Positions 34,020 to 43,439 of a DNA stretch of 64,000 nt are shown piece after piece. Below the pieces are notes generated by a model, which had not been told where the DNA came from, ran no database searches, and was given only the letters and a program-made list of their open reading frames with translations. The position numbers were made by a program, and so were the translations under genes. Within the stretch, counting starts at the first letter, position 1, and each line of letters starts with the position of its first letter. Origin of the DNA: RGIG8244 sp045639325 (lineage in GTDB: Bacteria; Verrucomicrobiota; Lentisphaeria; Victivallales; UBA1829); contig JAZUCU010000058.1 of NCBI GenBank assembly GCA_045639325.1, positions 62,001 through 126,000 on the forward strand, given 5' to 3'.

Positions 34020-35258
34020 ATGCGACCTTCCGGTATTTCAGAAAAAATTCTCTCTACTGCATTTCATTTTCTTTGTGATTGGGAAGACGGTTTATTGACC
34101 CTTGACGATTGTCTTGACCGTCTCCGCCGCGAGAACGGCCCTGAACGTGCAGCTGTGGCATCCCTGCTTTTTGAATATTTCCGCCATAAAGGATTTATTG
34201 ATGAAATCATTGCAAAACATGCGCGGAAGGGACTCGTCCGCAAAGAAATGCGTTTGCTTGTCTCCTGCGCTTTGACGCAGATGTATTATCAGACGGGGCT
34301 TGCTCCGGAGTCGGCAGTCAACATTGCCGTTGAATTTGCCAAAGCCCGCAGCGGCAATGGCGGCGGCTCCTTTGTCAACGCCATTCTCCGCTCTATTCTG
34401 CGTGACAAGAGTGTGAAAGCCAAATGCAATGCGCCGTCCTTCCCGTCCATTCTCCGTAACCGCTGGATTGAAGAATTCGGTGCGGAAAAGGCGGAAGAAA
34501 TCATTCAGCATTATGCTTCCAATCCGGCATTGACCTTCCGTTTGCGCAAAGACATTGAACTGCCTGCAGATCTTGCGGCGAAACCGGTGGAAGGACTTGA
34601 TTTTACCGGCGATTTCCGGTTCTTTGAAACAGAAAATAATGCAGCTGTTTTTGATTGCGGATTGCTTGATCAGGGTGCGATTTATGTTCAGGACCCTGCA
34701 ACTTGTATGTTCCTTTCTCAGTTCCCCGGTCAGATTACCGGGCGCGTTCTGGATGCCTGTGCAGCTCCCGGCGGGAAAACGATTCTGATCCACGATCATT
34801 CCCCGAAAGCGGTTCTGACGGCAATCGACCGTTCTTCCAAACGTATCCTGCCGATGAATCAGAACTTCCGTCGTGCCGGTGTACGCTGCCGGACATTGGA
34901 TTGTGACGCCTGCGAAACGCCGTTCTCCCCGGCGTCCTTCGATTGTATTCTGGCGGACGTGCCCTGTTCCAACACGGGGGTTTTGCGGAGACGTCCCGAT
35001 GCCCCGTGGCGTTTTACCGAAAAGAATCTCAGTGAACTGAAAGCCTTGCAGAAACGAATTCTTGACTCACTGGCAAAACTGGTCAATTCCGGCGGTTATC
35101 TGATTTATTCCACCTGCAGTATTGAACAGGAAGAAGACCGGACGCAGATTGATGCTTTCCTTTACCGCAATGGTAATTTTGAATTGATTCAGGATCGTCT
35201 GCTCTTCCCCACGGCGGATCATGACGGTGCTTATTGTGCAGTGATGAAAAAGCGGTGA
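34020..35258 (+). CDS. rsmB: 16S rRNA (cytosine-C5)-methyltransferase RsmB-like
   Basis: 412 residues from ATG 34020. An N-terminal NusB-like helical domain (about 1-140: ERAAVASLLFEYFRHKGFIDEI) is followed by a methyltransferase domain with RVLDACAAPGGKTI (SAM motif), ADVPCSNTGVLRRRPD with the PC catalytic motif, and LIYSTCSIEQEE with the second Cys. The two-Cys pattern identifies m5C RNA methyltransferases, and the NusB domain identifies RsmB (C967 of 16S rRNA). Four bases separate it from the ABC-F gene. Confidence 0.93.
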   Translation: MRPSGISEKILSTAFHFLCDWEDGLLTLDDCLDRLRRENGPERAAVASLLFEYFRHKGFIDEIIAKHARKGLVRKEMRLLVSCALTQMYYQTGLAPESAVNIAVEFAKARSGNGGGSFVNAILRSILRDKSVKAKCNAPSFPSILRNRWIEEFGAEKAEEIIQHYASNPALTFRLRKDIELPADLAAKPVEGLDFTGDFRFFETENNAAVFDCGLLDQGAIYVQDPATCMFLSQFPGQITGRVLDACAAPGGKTILIHDHSPKAVLTAIDRSSKRILPMNQNFRRAGVRCRTLDCDACETPFSPASFDCILADVPCSNTGVLRRRPDAPWRFTEKNLSELKALQKRILDSLAKLVNSGGYLIYSTCSIEQEEDRTQIDAFLYRNGNFELIQDRLLFPTADHDGAYCAVMKKR

Positions 35259-35262
35259 GACC

Positions 35263-37158
35263 ATGGCTGATAATGTATTGTGGTCCGGCGACAAAATGAT
35301 GCTTTCCATCGGCAGGCAGTCATTGCTTGATTCTGCCGCTATGTCGATCGGGGAAAATGAGCGTGTGGCATTGGTCGGACGTAATGGCTGCGGCAAATCC
35401 ACGTTGCTGCGGATCATTGCGGGGACGGAAAGTCCGGCATCGGGTGAAATCTTCATTCGGCGTGATTTGCGCATTGCCATGATGCCCCAGACCTTTGATA
35501 TGGAAACGGAAAAGACCTGCCGTGAAGTTGCACGGGAAGGGTTGACAATTTATGAAGACGCCTTGCGTCAATACGAAACCGTTTCCATGAATTCACCGCA
35601 GCACGCCCAGCTGGAACAGTTTCTGACCTTCCACAATGCCTGGCTGCCGGAAAATAAACTGGAGACCATGCTGGAGAAAATGGAGATTCATTATCCGGAC
35701 CGCAAATTCCGGGAACTCTCCGGTGGTGAACGCAGACGGGTGCTTCTTGCCCGGACGCTGATTGCAGAACCGGAACTCTTGCTGCTGGATGAGCCGACCA
35801 ACCATTTGGATGTGAATACCATTGCCTGGATCGAAGAATTTCTTTCCACTTACAAAGGCGCATGTCTTTTTATTACACATGACCGTTATTTCCTCGACCG
35901 GATTGCGACCCGAGTGGTTGAACTGGATAACGGGAAATTATATTCCTGCGGCAGTTCTTATGCGGATTTTCTGGAAACGAAAGCCGAACGGGAATATGCG
36001 CAAGATTTGGAAACACAGAAACGCAATGCCTTTCTGCGCCGGGAAATCGAATGGGTACGCCGTTCACCGAAAGCCCGTCTCAAAAAGAATCTTGGCAGAG
36101 TCAAACGGTTTGACGAGCTTGCTGCCATCGAAGCACCGGAACGGATCGGCAATATGGAACTTGTCATTCCTGCGCCGCCGCGCCTGGGTAACAAGGTGGT
36201 CGATTTGAAAGAAATTCATTGTACCATTGGCGAAAAAGAATTGATTCGTGATTTTAATTTTGAGTTCAAAGCCGGAGATAAAGTCGGGATCGTCGGGATC
36301 AACGGGGCGGGGAAGACTACGCTGCTGAAGATCATGACCGGGGCTTTGACGCCGGACCGCGGATCCGTTGCCATTGCGGATACGGTCAGTTTCAATTATG
36401 TGGATCAGAACCGTATCGCCTTGAATCCGGAAGCCACACTCCGGGAGGAAGTCGGCGGCGATTCGGATTATGTCAACTTGGGCGAAGGGCGGACAACGGT
36501 CCGTGCGTATCTCAAACGGTTCCTGTTTACGGATGACCGGATCGAATCTCAGGTAAAATATCTTTCCGGCGGGGAAAAGGCCCGCTTGATTCTTGCCAAA
36601 ATATTGAAACTCGGCGGCAACTTCCTGATACTTGACGAACCGACAAACGACCTTGATTTGCCGACATTGCGGATATTGGAAGAAGCATTGAACGATTACA
36701 GCGGGACGGTGGTAGTTGTCAGCCACGACCGTTATTTTCTGAATCGTGTCTGCAATCGGATCATTGGTTTTGAACCGGGTGACCCGGTACTCCGTGCGGA
36801 GATTGGCGACTTTGATTATTATGATAAAAAGCGGCGTGAACGCTTGGCTGCAATTGCGGCAGAAAGTGCGCCAGCCCCGGTAAAGAAGCCGGAAGCTGTG
36901 GCGGAGAAGCCGAAAAAGAAAAAGGCATTATCCTGGGCGGAAGAACGGGAACTGGAAGGCATGGAAGATGCCATCAGCAAGGCGGAAGAGCGTATTGCTG
37001 AGCTGGAAGCCGTTTTCTCTGAACCGGATTTTTATGCCAAACATGCCAATGATCAGGTTCAGCTTCAGCAGGATTTGGAAAAGTTCCGTGCGGAAGCCGC
37101 CCGTTTGTATGACCGCTGGGAAGAACTGGAAACAAAAAAGAATTCTGTAACTGTTTAA
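35263..37158 (+). CDS. uup: ABC-F family ATPase (Uup-like)
   Basis: 631 residues with two ABC domains and no membrane helices. Domain one: GRNGCGKSTLL, LSGGERRRVLLARTL, LLLLDEPTNHLD. Domain two: GINGAGKTTLL, LSGGEKARLILAKIL, LILDEPTNDLDL. A linker of about 80 residues joins them, and a Lys/Glu-rich C-terminal coiled coil (about 555-631) resembles the Uup C-terminal domain. ABC-F proteins act on ribosomes or, for Uup, on branched DNA. The Uup assignment rests on the C-terminal coiled coil and is less certain than the family. Confidence 0.88.
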   Translation: MADNVLWSGDKMMLSIGRQSLLDSAAMSIGENERVALVGRNGCGKSTLLRIIAGTESPASGEIFIRRDLRIAMMPQTFDMETEKTCREVAREGLTIYEDALRQYETVSMNSPQHAQLEQFLTFHNAWLPENKLETMLEKMEIHYPDRKFRELSGGERRRVLLARTLIAEPELLLLDEPTNHLDVNTIAWIEEFLSTYKGACLFITHDRYFLDRIATRVVELDNGKLYSCGSSYADFLETKAEREYAQDLETQKRNAFLRREIEWVRRSPKARLKKNLGRVKRFDELAAIEAPERIGNMELVIPAPPRLGNKVVDLKEIHCTIGEKELIRDFNFEFKAGDKVGIVGINGAGKTTLLKIMTGALTPDRGSVAIADTVSFNYVDQNRIALNPEATLREEVGGDSDYVNLGEGRTTVRAYLKRFLFTDDRIESQVKYLSGGEKARLILAKILKLGGNFLILDEPTNDLDLPTLRILEEALNDYSGTVVVVSHDRYFLNRVCNRIIGFEPGDPVLRAEIGDFDYYDKKRRERLAAIAAESAPAPVKKPEAVAEKPKKKKALSWAEERELEGMEDAISKAEERIAELEAVFSEPDFYAKHANDQVQLQQDLEKFRAEAARLYDRWEELETKKNSVTV

Positions 37159-37173
37159 CAAAGGATAGTAACT

Positions 37174-38490
37174 ATGGAAGAACGTGACGGAAATTTCAAA
37201 GCATTGATCCCCTTTCTTGTATTTGCTGCATTTTACCTTGGCTTTTCGCTGTATTCCGGCGACTTTTACTGTGTGCCCATGCCGATTGCATTTCTGGTTG
37301 CGTCTGCAACTGCATTGGTGTTGGACCGCAAGAAAAAGCTGATGGATAAAGTCGATATTTACGCCAAAGGTATGGGGAATGTCAATATCATGATCATGTG
37401 TCTGATCTTCATCCTTGCCGGTGCATTTGCATCCGTTGCCAAAGGTATGGGGGCTGTGGATTCCGCTGTACTGATTGCCCGGAATCTGATTCCGGACCGT
37501 TTGCTGCTGGCGGGGCTGTTCTTTGTTTCCTGCTTTATTTCTCTTGCCATCGGGACAAGCTGCGGAACGATTGCTGCGCTGACACCGATTGCTGTCGGTC
37601 TGGTCAAACCCATGGGGATTTCTCCGGAACTGATGCTCGGGACGGTGATCGGCGGAGCCATGTTCGGCGATAATATGTCCATGATTTCTGATACGACGAT
37701 TGCTGCGACACGTACTCAGTGTGTTTCCATGCGGGATAAATTCCTTGCGAACCTGATGTTGGTTCTGCCGGTTGCGCTGATTGTACTTTGTATCTATATC
37801 GTCATTGGCCGTAGCAGTTGCGGTACGGCACCGGTTGATGCGATCAAATGGCTTGATTTTGTGCGTGTTCTGCCCTATTTGTCCATTCTTGTATTTGCGT
37901 TGATTGGTGTCAATGTGATGGCATTGCTTTTCTTTGCGACGGTGTTTGCGACTCTGATTGGTCTGCTTTCCGGTTCCTTCCCCCTTGCCAAAGCATTTAG
38001 TCTGATGGGGCAGGGGATGATCGGTATGTCCGAAACCTTGATTGTTGCTATTCTTGCCGGTGGATTGCTGGGAATCATCCGTTATAACGGCGGGATCAAA
38101 TACATGCTTGCCAACATTGAAAAACGGATCCGAACCAAAAAACAATGTGAATTCGGGATTGCATTTCTGGTTGCAATCGTGAACCTGTTTACAGCCAATA
38201 ATACGGTCGCTATCGTGATCTCCGGTCCGATTGCAAAAGAATTATCCGATAAATACGGATGCAACGGCCGCCGCATTGCAAGTATTCTTGATACGATTTC
38301 CTGTGTTGTACAGGGCTTGATTCCTTACGGGGCACAAATCCTGATTGCATCCGGGATTGCCAAGACTGCAGGCTTGCAGGTATCCAGTCTGGGGTTGATC
38401 GGACACCTTTATTACCCGCTGTTCCTTGGTGTATGTGTGCTTCTTGCGATTTTGTTCAAACGCGAGAAAAAGAATAACGTTATCTGCTGA
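37174..38490 (+). CDS. NhaC-type Na+/H+ antiporter family protein
   Basis: 438 residues, about 11 helices. The sequence matches the NhaC/ion-transporter pattern: IFILAGAFASVAKGMGAVDS, AIGTSCGTIAALTPIAV, GTVIGGAMFGDNMSMISDTTIAATRTQ and, near the end, IVISGPIAKEL. These polar segments in broken helices bind sodium in the family. Members exchange Na+ for H+ or for organic acids. It is 15 bases after the ABC-F gene and overlaps the convergent dtxR-type gene by 11 bases. Confidence 0.85.
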   Translation: MEERDGNFKALIPFLVFAAFYLGFSLYSGDFYCVPMPIAFLVASATALVLDRKKKLMDKVDIYAKGMGNVNIMIMCLIFILAGAFASVAKGMGAVDSAVLIARNLIPDRLLLAGLFFVSCFISLAIGTSCGTIAALTPIAVGLVKPMGISPELMLGTVIGGAMFGDNMSMISDTTIAATRTQCVSMRDKFLANLMLVLPVALIVLCIYIVIGRSSCGTAPVDAIKWLDFVRVLPYLSILVFALIGVNVMALLFFATVFATLIGLLSGSFPLAKAFSLMGQGMIGMSETLIVAILAGGLLGIIRYNGGIKYMLANIEKRIRTKKQCEFGIAFLVAIVNLFTANNTVAIVISGPIAKELSDKYGCNGRRIASILDTISCVVQGLIPYGAQILIASGIAKTAGLQVSSLGLIGHLYYPLFLGVCVLLAILFKREKKNNVIC

Positions 38491-39148
38491 CCCAGATATT
38501 TTCTGCGATTTCAGAATCGATTTCAGAAAGTTTTCCGTTGATCAAGAAATAAAGTCTTGTTCTGTCAAGGGAAACTTTCTGCAATTTCATTTCGGTTCCG
38601 GGAGTAATGGCAGGGCGTTCTTTTTCGGAGAGATTCCGCCCGAATTCCCGGAAGATTGCAGTTTCGCCGATGGTGAGTGTGTCGGCAGTGACATAATCTT
38701 TCGTTGCTTCATTATCCATAAATTCCATGGCTTCGCTGAGATACGTCTGCAATTTCCGACTGTCCGCACGGCGGCTCAAGGCATCAGTGAATAATTCAAA
38801 ACGGTTTACACCATCATCGTCTACGGAATGTTCCACACGGCAGGCGGTTTCCTCCGCTTCCGCCAACGGCAATCCCAGAATCTCCAGAAAGAACTTATGG
38901 AGTACCTGGTGACGCCGGATGATCCGGTCTGCAGTCTGTTTGCCTTTGGTTGTAAGGATAACCGGATATCTGGGGCGGTAGGTGATATAATCCATCCGCT
39001 CCAGCTGTTGCAGAACGCTGGTGACAGATGGCATTTGCACGCCGAGTCTTTCTGCAACTTTTTTGGTATGGGCATGACCTTCTTCATTAATCAGGAGCGC
39101 AATGGTCTCCAGATAATCTTCCATACTTTCGGTTAATTTTTCTGCCAT
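38480..39148 (-). CDS. Metal-dependent transcriptional regulator (DtxR/MntR family)
   Basis: 222 residues: an N-terminal winged helix (about 1-75, ESMEDYLETIALL ... AERLGVQMPSVTSVLQQLERMDYI), a metal-binding dimerisation domain with RRHQVLHKFF and CRVEHSVDDDG, and a C-terminal SH3/FeoA-like domain (about 145-222). Such proteins repress iron or manganese genes when loaded with metal. It is the last gene of feoA-feoB-dtxR, and a DtxR-type box lies at the operon promoter, so iron-dependent autoregulation is likely. The three-domain layout is nearer DtxR/IdeR than MntR. Confidence 0.93.
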   Translation of the reverse strand: MAEKLTESMEDYLETIALLINEEGHAHTKKVAERLGVQMPSVTSVLQQLERMDYITYRPRYPVILTTKGKQTADRIIRRHQVLHKFFLEILGLPLAEAEETACRVEHSVDDDGVNRFELFTDALSRRADSRKLQTYLSEAMEFMDNEATKDYVTADTLTIGETAIFREFGRNLSEKERPAITPGTEMKLQKVSLDRTRLYFLINGKLSEIDSEIAENIWVSR

Positions 39149-39171
39149 GGTCAGAACATCCTTTGATTAAA

Positions 39172-41484
39172 TCAGAGCAAAGTTGTGCCGATATTCAGGA
39201 GCGTGCCAACCTGGAATACAATGAACGTTGTCATATACGCCAGAACAAAGAATCCAACGGCTTCAACAACTGCCATAAGCCAGGAGTTCATTTCCCGGCG
39301 GATCACAGCCAGCGTTGCTATACAGGGAATAGTGAGCAGACAGAAGAGCATGACGCAGAATGCCTGAAGCGGGGTGTAGGTTTTTACCAGAATCTGACGG
39401 AGCGAGTCTGAATTTTCATCCACTTCGCCCTGAGAGAACAGGATTCCCAGCTGAGAAACAAAGACTTCTTTTGCAGACAATGCCGCAATGGTGGCGGTAG
39501 ACAATCTCCAATCGAAACCGACATATTTCATAATGCGTTCAAATTGTTTGCCGATTCTGCCGGAGATGGTGTAGGACATCATTTCCGCCTGACGCATATT
39601 ACTCCATTTTGTAATATCATTGTGCATTTTCTGGGATTTTTCAACCAGAGCCATCTGCGCAGCATTGCATTTATCGATATTAACGGAGTTCAGATATTCA
39701 ACCGGCAGGGTTTTTGTTTCCAGGATTTCTTTCTGCATTTTGGGTGTAATACCGGGCAAAGCGGTTGCCAGTTTCAGTTCGGCGTTGGTGAAAGTGCCGC
39801 TTTTTTCTGCCGCTTCAATCTTTGCCTGATAATCGACCGTAAAGAGAGACGGATCTTTTTTCGGATAGGTGTTGCAGATGTAAAGAATGATACTGGTTGC
39901 CAAAATGACCGTACCGGCTTTCTGCAGATACATCTTGCTTCTGTCCCACATGTGGAAACAGAGACTTTTGAGAGTCGGCATACGGTACGGGGGGAGTTCC
40001 ATCAGGTAAACTTCGCCGTCACCTTTGAAAAGCGTGGTCTTCATCAATCTTGCGGCAATCAGGGCGAATGCAATGCCGATAACATAGATCAGCCACATGA
40101 TTGTTGCCTGATATTTGAGAGAGAAAAATGCAGGGATGATCAATGCATAAATGGGCAGACGGGCACTGCAGCTCATCAGCGGGAGAACCATAATAGTCAC
40201 TTTCCGGTCACGGTCAGACTCAATGGTTCTGGTTGCCAGAATAGCAGGGACGGTGCAGCCGAAACCGAGGACGAGGGGCACAAAGGAACGTCCCTGGAGT
40301 TTGAAGATACGCATAATACCATCCATCACGTATGCCGCACGTGCCATGTAACCGGAATCTTCCAGAATGGCGATTGCGAAAAAGAGGAAGACGATATTGG
40401 GGAGGAAGACAATCACGCCGCCAACCCCGCGGATGATCCCGTTAATCACCATGTCGCGGAAATAGGGCAGGGTATCCGGATTCCAGATATTACCGATGAC
40501 ACCGGCAAGCAAATCGAAGAAACTTTCGATATATCCCATCAGGGGATCGGCGCAGATGAATGTAAACCAGAATGTGGCATAAATCACGGCAAAGAAGATG
40601 GGCAGTGCCAGATATTTGTTGGTGACTACGGCATCGATTTTGTCGGAAATCTCACGGCGTTTTTCCCCGCGGACGATTTTGATGGTTTCGCGGCAGGCAC
40701 CGGAAAGCATGGCATAACGGCGGTCTGCCATAAAGGTTTCTGCATCATCAATAGCATGTTTTTTGCGCAGATGTTCGATTTCTTCATCAACGGTTGCGTG
40801 GAGACTCTTGAACTCATCGAGGTACATGACGGAGTTATTATGTTCCAGCAGTTTAATGGCAAAGAAACGAGCCGGGATGTGGGCGAAACGTTCGATGGCA
40901 AGTTTGTCAATGGCGTCGGCAACGACCTGAATGGTTTCGTCAATATCATTGCCATAGGAGAGCATGGGCATGCCATGATCATCCAGCTTTTTCAGTGTTT
41001 CCAGAAGTTTCTCGGTCAACGGGCGGATGCCGTCCGTTTTACTGCCGATGGTCTGAATAATGGGAGAACCGAAATAGGTTTCCAATTTAGGCAGGTCGAA
41101 TTTCATTCCCTTTCTTGCTGCGTCATCGCTCATATTGAAAACGAGCATCATGGGAATATGGAGTTCCGCCAATTGAGTGGTCAGATAAAGACTGCGGCGG
41201 GGAATGGTGGAGTCCAGTACGTTCAGAATCAGGTCGATTCCGGGCTTGGTCAATTCCTGGAAAACGACTTCTTCTTCCGGGGAGGAAGAGGAGAGAGAAT
41301 AGACGCCGGGCAGGTCGATGAGTTCGATCTCATAATCTTCCAGAGTGAAATGACCGGATTTACTTTCGACCGTCACGCCGGGATAATTACCCACATGCTG
41401 TCTTGCACCGGTCAATGCGTTGAAAATACTGGTCTTGCCGCAATTCGGGTTCCCGGCAAGAGCAATACGGATCTTATTCTTCAT
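39172..41484 (-). CDS. feoB: Ferrous iron transport protein FeoB
   Basis: 770 residues from ATG 41484, after GGGAGAA. An N-terminal G domain (about 1-170) has GNPNCGKTSIFN, GNYPGVTVE, DLPGVYSL and FNMSD; helical GDI-like spacer, then about ten membrane helices with paired gate motifs (FLPNIVFLFFAIAILEDSGYMARA, and SAKEVFVSQLG near the end). FeoB imports Fe2+ through the inner membrane. Its start overlaps feoA by 11 bases, and dtxR follows 23 bases after the stop. A loop of about 100 residues between late helices (about 580-650) is periplasmic-sized and typical of many FeoBs. Confidence 0.97.
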   Translation of the reverse strand: MKNKIRIALAGNPNCGKTSIFNALTGARQHVGNYPGVTVESKSGHFTLEDYEIELIDLPGVYSLSSSSPEEEVVFQELTKPGIDLILNVLDSTIPRRSLYLTTQLAELHIPMMLVFNMSDDAARKGMKFDLPKLETYFGSPIIQTIGSKTDGIRPLTEKLLETLKKLDDHGMPMLSYGNDIDETIQVVADAIDKLAIERFAHIPARFFAIKLLEHNNSVMYLDEFKSLHATVDEEIEHLRKKHAIDDAETFMADRRYAMLSGACRETIKIVRGEKRREISDKIDAVVTNKYLALPIFFAVIYATFWFTFICADPLMGYIESFFDLLAGVIGNIWNPDTLPYFRDMVINGIIRGVGGVIVFLPNIVFLFFAIAILEDSGYMARAAYVMDGIMRIFKLQGRSFVPLVLGFGCTVPAILATRTIESDRDRKVTIMVLPLMSCSARLPIYALIIPAFFSLKYQATIMWLIYVIGIAFALIAARLMKTTLFKGDGEVYLMELPPYRMPTLKSLCFHMWDRSKMYLQKAGTVILATSIILYICNTYPKKDPSLFTVDYQAKIEAAEKSGTFTNAELKLATALPGITPKMQKEILETKTLPVEYLNSVNIDKCNAAQMALVEKSQKMHNDITKWSNMRQAEMMSYTISGRIGKQFERIMKYVGFDWRLSTATIAALSAKEVFVSQLGILFSQGEVDENSDSLRQILVKTYTPLQAFCVMLFCLLTIPCIATLAVIRREMNSWLMAVVEAVGFFVLAYMTTFIVFQVGTLLNIGTTLL

Positions 41485-41746
41485 CTTCGTTTTCTCCCAT
41501 AACAACGTTCTTTGCTTCGTCGCGGTGGAGAGTCAGGCTTGTTTCCATGACTTTTACACGGATCAAACCGCCGAAGGGGGCATGTGCTTCCATTACAAGT
41601 TCTGTTCCCGGGACCAGTCCGACATCTGCGAATTTTTTGCGGCAGCGCATTTGCGGCTCCACTGCAATAATGGTAGCTGTGGTGCCGACAGGAAGGTCAG
41701 CCAAAGTCTTTTTTTTGCCCTTGCAACAGGATTTATCGTTCGCCAT
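41474..41746 (-). CDS. feoA: FeoA-like protein
   Basis: 90 residues, one SH3-like FeoA domain: LADLPVGTTATIIAVEPQ, FADVGLVPGTELVMEAHAPFGGLIRVKV and SLTLHRDEAKNVVM. An N-terminal Cys-Lys-rich tag (SCCKGKKK) precedes it. FeoA is needed for Fe2+ uptake by FeoB. First gene of feoA-feoB-dtxR. Confidence 0.95.
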   Translation of the reverse strand: MANDKSCCKGKKKTLADLPVGTTATIIAVEPQMRCRKKFADVGLVPGTELVMEAHAPFGGLIRVKVMETSLTLHRDEAKNVVMGENEDEE

Positions 41747-41787
41747 TTCTTATATACTCCTATGATATTATTTTTTATTCTTCAATT

Positions 41788-41816
41788 AATATACAGCCGG
41801 ATTGAATAAATGTCAA
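41788..41816 (-). promoter_or_regulatory. feo operon promoter
   Basis: TTGACA (41811-41816), 17 bases, TATATT (41788-41793) on the minus strand. An AGGAG ribosome-binding site precedes feoA. The DtxR-type box directly abuts the -35. Confidence 0.8.
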
Positions 41817-41835
41817 GTAGGTAAGCCTAATTTAT
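41817..41835 (+). promoter_or_regulatory. DtxR/IdeR-type iron box
   Basis: Compared on the plus strand with the DtxR consensus TWAGGTWAGSCTWACCTWA, 15 of 19 positions agree; the core is TAGGTAAGCCTAA. It lies directly upstream of the feo -35, where a bound repressor would block RNA polymerase. Confidence 0.7.
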
Positions 41836-41861
41836 TTTGTTTTTTTTATAAAAATGACAAT

Positions 41862-41896
41862 AAAAAAAGGCTTCCCGTTTTTCTGCGGGAAGCCTT
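41862..41896 (-). terminator. Terminator of the secretin pair
   Basis: The stem AAGGCTTCCCG / CGGGAAGCCTT (41867-41877 and 41886-41896) has an 8-base loop and a T tract on the minus strand. It separates the secretins from feoA. Confidence 0.88.
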
Positions 41897-41928
41897 GAAA
41901 AAACTGAAAATGACTTCAGTTCAGGACA

Positions 41929-43416
41929 TTATCTGTCGCCATCGATAAAGAACTGACGGTAACCGATTTTGTTTGTTTCACCAGCTTTAACCAGTTCAGC
42001 TGCAGCTTTTTTCTGGAATTCAGCGCCCTGCTGTTTGATCTGAGCTTCGGGAACGATTTCAGCAACAACAACGAGCTGAGAACGTTTTGTGGATTCCTGT
42101 TCGGTGGAGAAGAGCCAGCCGATAACGGGGAGGTCTTTCAGGATGGGAAGACCGCCGGAAACACGGACGACGTCACGTTTTTCCAAACCGCCGATAACCA
42201 GTTTTGTGCCTTTGTTGTCGATCATGAACTGAGTATCGATCACAGCGGCTTTCTGGATACGGGGTGCGCCGGTGGAGGTGTAGCCGATGAGAGAGGAGTT
42301 ACCCATGACGACTTTGAGGATGGTGGCTTTTTCCGTAATGGAAGGAGTCATCTGCATTTCAAAACCGAATTCAGTCGGCTGAGTTTCGATCTTGTTGCCC
42401 TTCTGAACCGGTTTGTCACCGGTATCAACGGGAACTGCTTTTGTCACGAATGTGCCGGTGACCTTTCTGATCACGCCGGGTTCGTTGTTACGCAGTTTGA
42501 CAGCGGCAGTGTGCATGACACGTGCTTTGCCTTTGGATGTGAGGAAGTCGATGTATTTGGTGTTCCATTTCGGGTTGAAACGGAAATAGCGGATGCTTTC
42601 CCAACCGAGACCTTTGACCAGGTCTGCCCGGTTGTGGTTGCGCATGAAATGACCGCCTGTGCTGAGGAAATTGATACCGTCGTTGTTTTTCCATGCCTGG
42701 AAATCGAGACCGAGTTTTGTATCATTTTCAGCGTAGACTTCATAGACTGTGACCTGCGCATAGACTTCGGGGTAGGGCTTGTCATATTCCTTCAGAACAT
42801 CCATAATCGTCTGTCTGGAGAAGGGAGAAGTCTTGAAGAAGATCAGGTTCAGACCGCTGTCGGTAACCAGTTTATCGGTACCGCCCAGGTTATCCATGGC
42901 TTCATTCTGTTTGAATGTGCCGACTGCGTTGACCATTTCCTGCAATTCTGCAGCGGAACGGTACATGGGGGAATAAACATACATCGGGCGACCGGTGATG
43001 GAAGCTGTTTTGGGCTGGTCAAGGATCTTTACGATGGTATCAAAACCCTGTCCGGAAGCACCGTCTTCGAAACGGTAGTCTTCTGCGGAAATCAGCAGAA
43101 CAGCCTTACCGTCGGTGAATTTGACAGCCTGGATGTTGGTGGGGTTTTCTGTGACCTTACGGGTCTGGACGATTTTACGCAGGTATGTGCGCATTTCGTA
43201 GGGGTCAGCATATTTCAGTGTGTATGCTTTTGTGATCACGTTGGGGTCAGCACAGTCACGGACGAAGTGAACGACGTCGGTGTCGGGTTTGACGGTGACG
43301 TTCAAACGGGCATCGATGCTGGAATTGTTGTAAGGTGCTGCAGCACCGCCGGCATAGATATTTGCGAGGGCTGTAACAGTGAGAGCTGCAGCAGTAAATA
43401 ATTTAAGACTTTTCAT
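41929..43416 (-). CDS. Secretin-like outer-membrane protein (second of a pair)
   Basis: 495 residues with a signal peptide (FTAAALTVTALANIYAGG). N-terminal N-type domains (about 60-210) are followed by a C-terminal secretin domain: a conserved QVTVYEVYAENDTKLGLDF strand set, and near the end SGGLPILKDLPVIGWLFS ... SQLVVVAEIVP, the secretin signature ending. Secretins form ring channels for type II/III secretion, type IV pili or phage exit. No ATPase, platform or other pilus gene is adjacent. It shares AWKN-x2-G-x-N-x2-S-x-G with the preceding gene, so the two are paralogs. A tail of about 45 residues follows the signature. Confidence 0.82.
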   Translation of the reverse strand: MKSLKLFTAAALTVTALANIYAGGAAAPYNNSSIDARLNVTVKPDTDVVHFVRDCADPNVITKAYTLKYADPYEMRTYLRKIVQTRKVTENPTNIQAVKFTDGKAVLLISAEDYRFEDGASGQGFDTIVKILDQPKTASITGRPMYVYSPMYRSAAELQEMVNAVGTFKQNEAMDNLGGTDKLVTDSGLNLIFFKTSPFSRQTIMDVLKEYDKPYPEVYAQVTVYEVYAENDTKLGLDFQAWKNNDGINFLSTGGHFMRNHNRADLVKGLGWESIRYFRFNPKWNTKYIDFLTSKGKARVMHTAAVKLRNNEPGVIRKVTGTFVTKAVPVDTGDKPVQKGNKIETQPTEFGFEMQMTPSITEKATILKVVMGNSSLIGYTSTGAPRIQKAAVIDTQFMIDNKGTKLVIGGLEKRDVVRVSGGLPILKDLPVIGWLFSTEQESTKRSQLVVVAEIVPEAQIKQQGAEFQKKAAAELVKAGETNKIGYRQFFIDGDR

Positions 43417-43439
43417 GATAAAGAATTCCTCTCAGAGAC

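Noticed and set aside
39544..41502. 652-codon plus-strand open frame
   Set aside because: Antisense to feoB; no motif and no ribosome-binding site.
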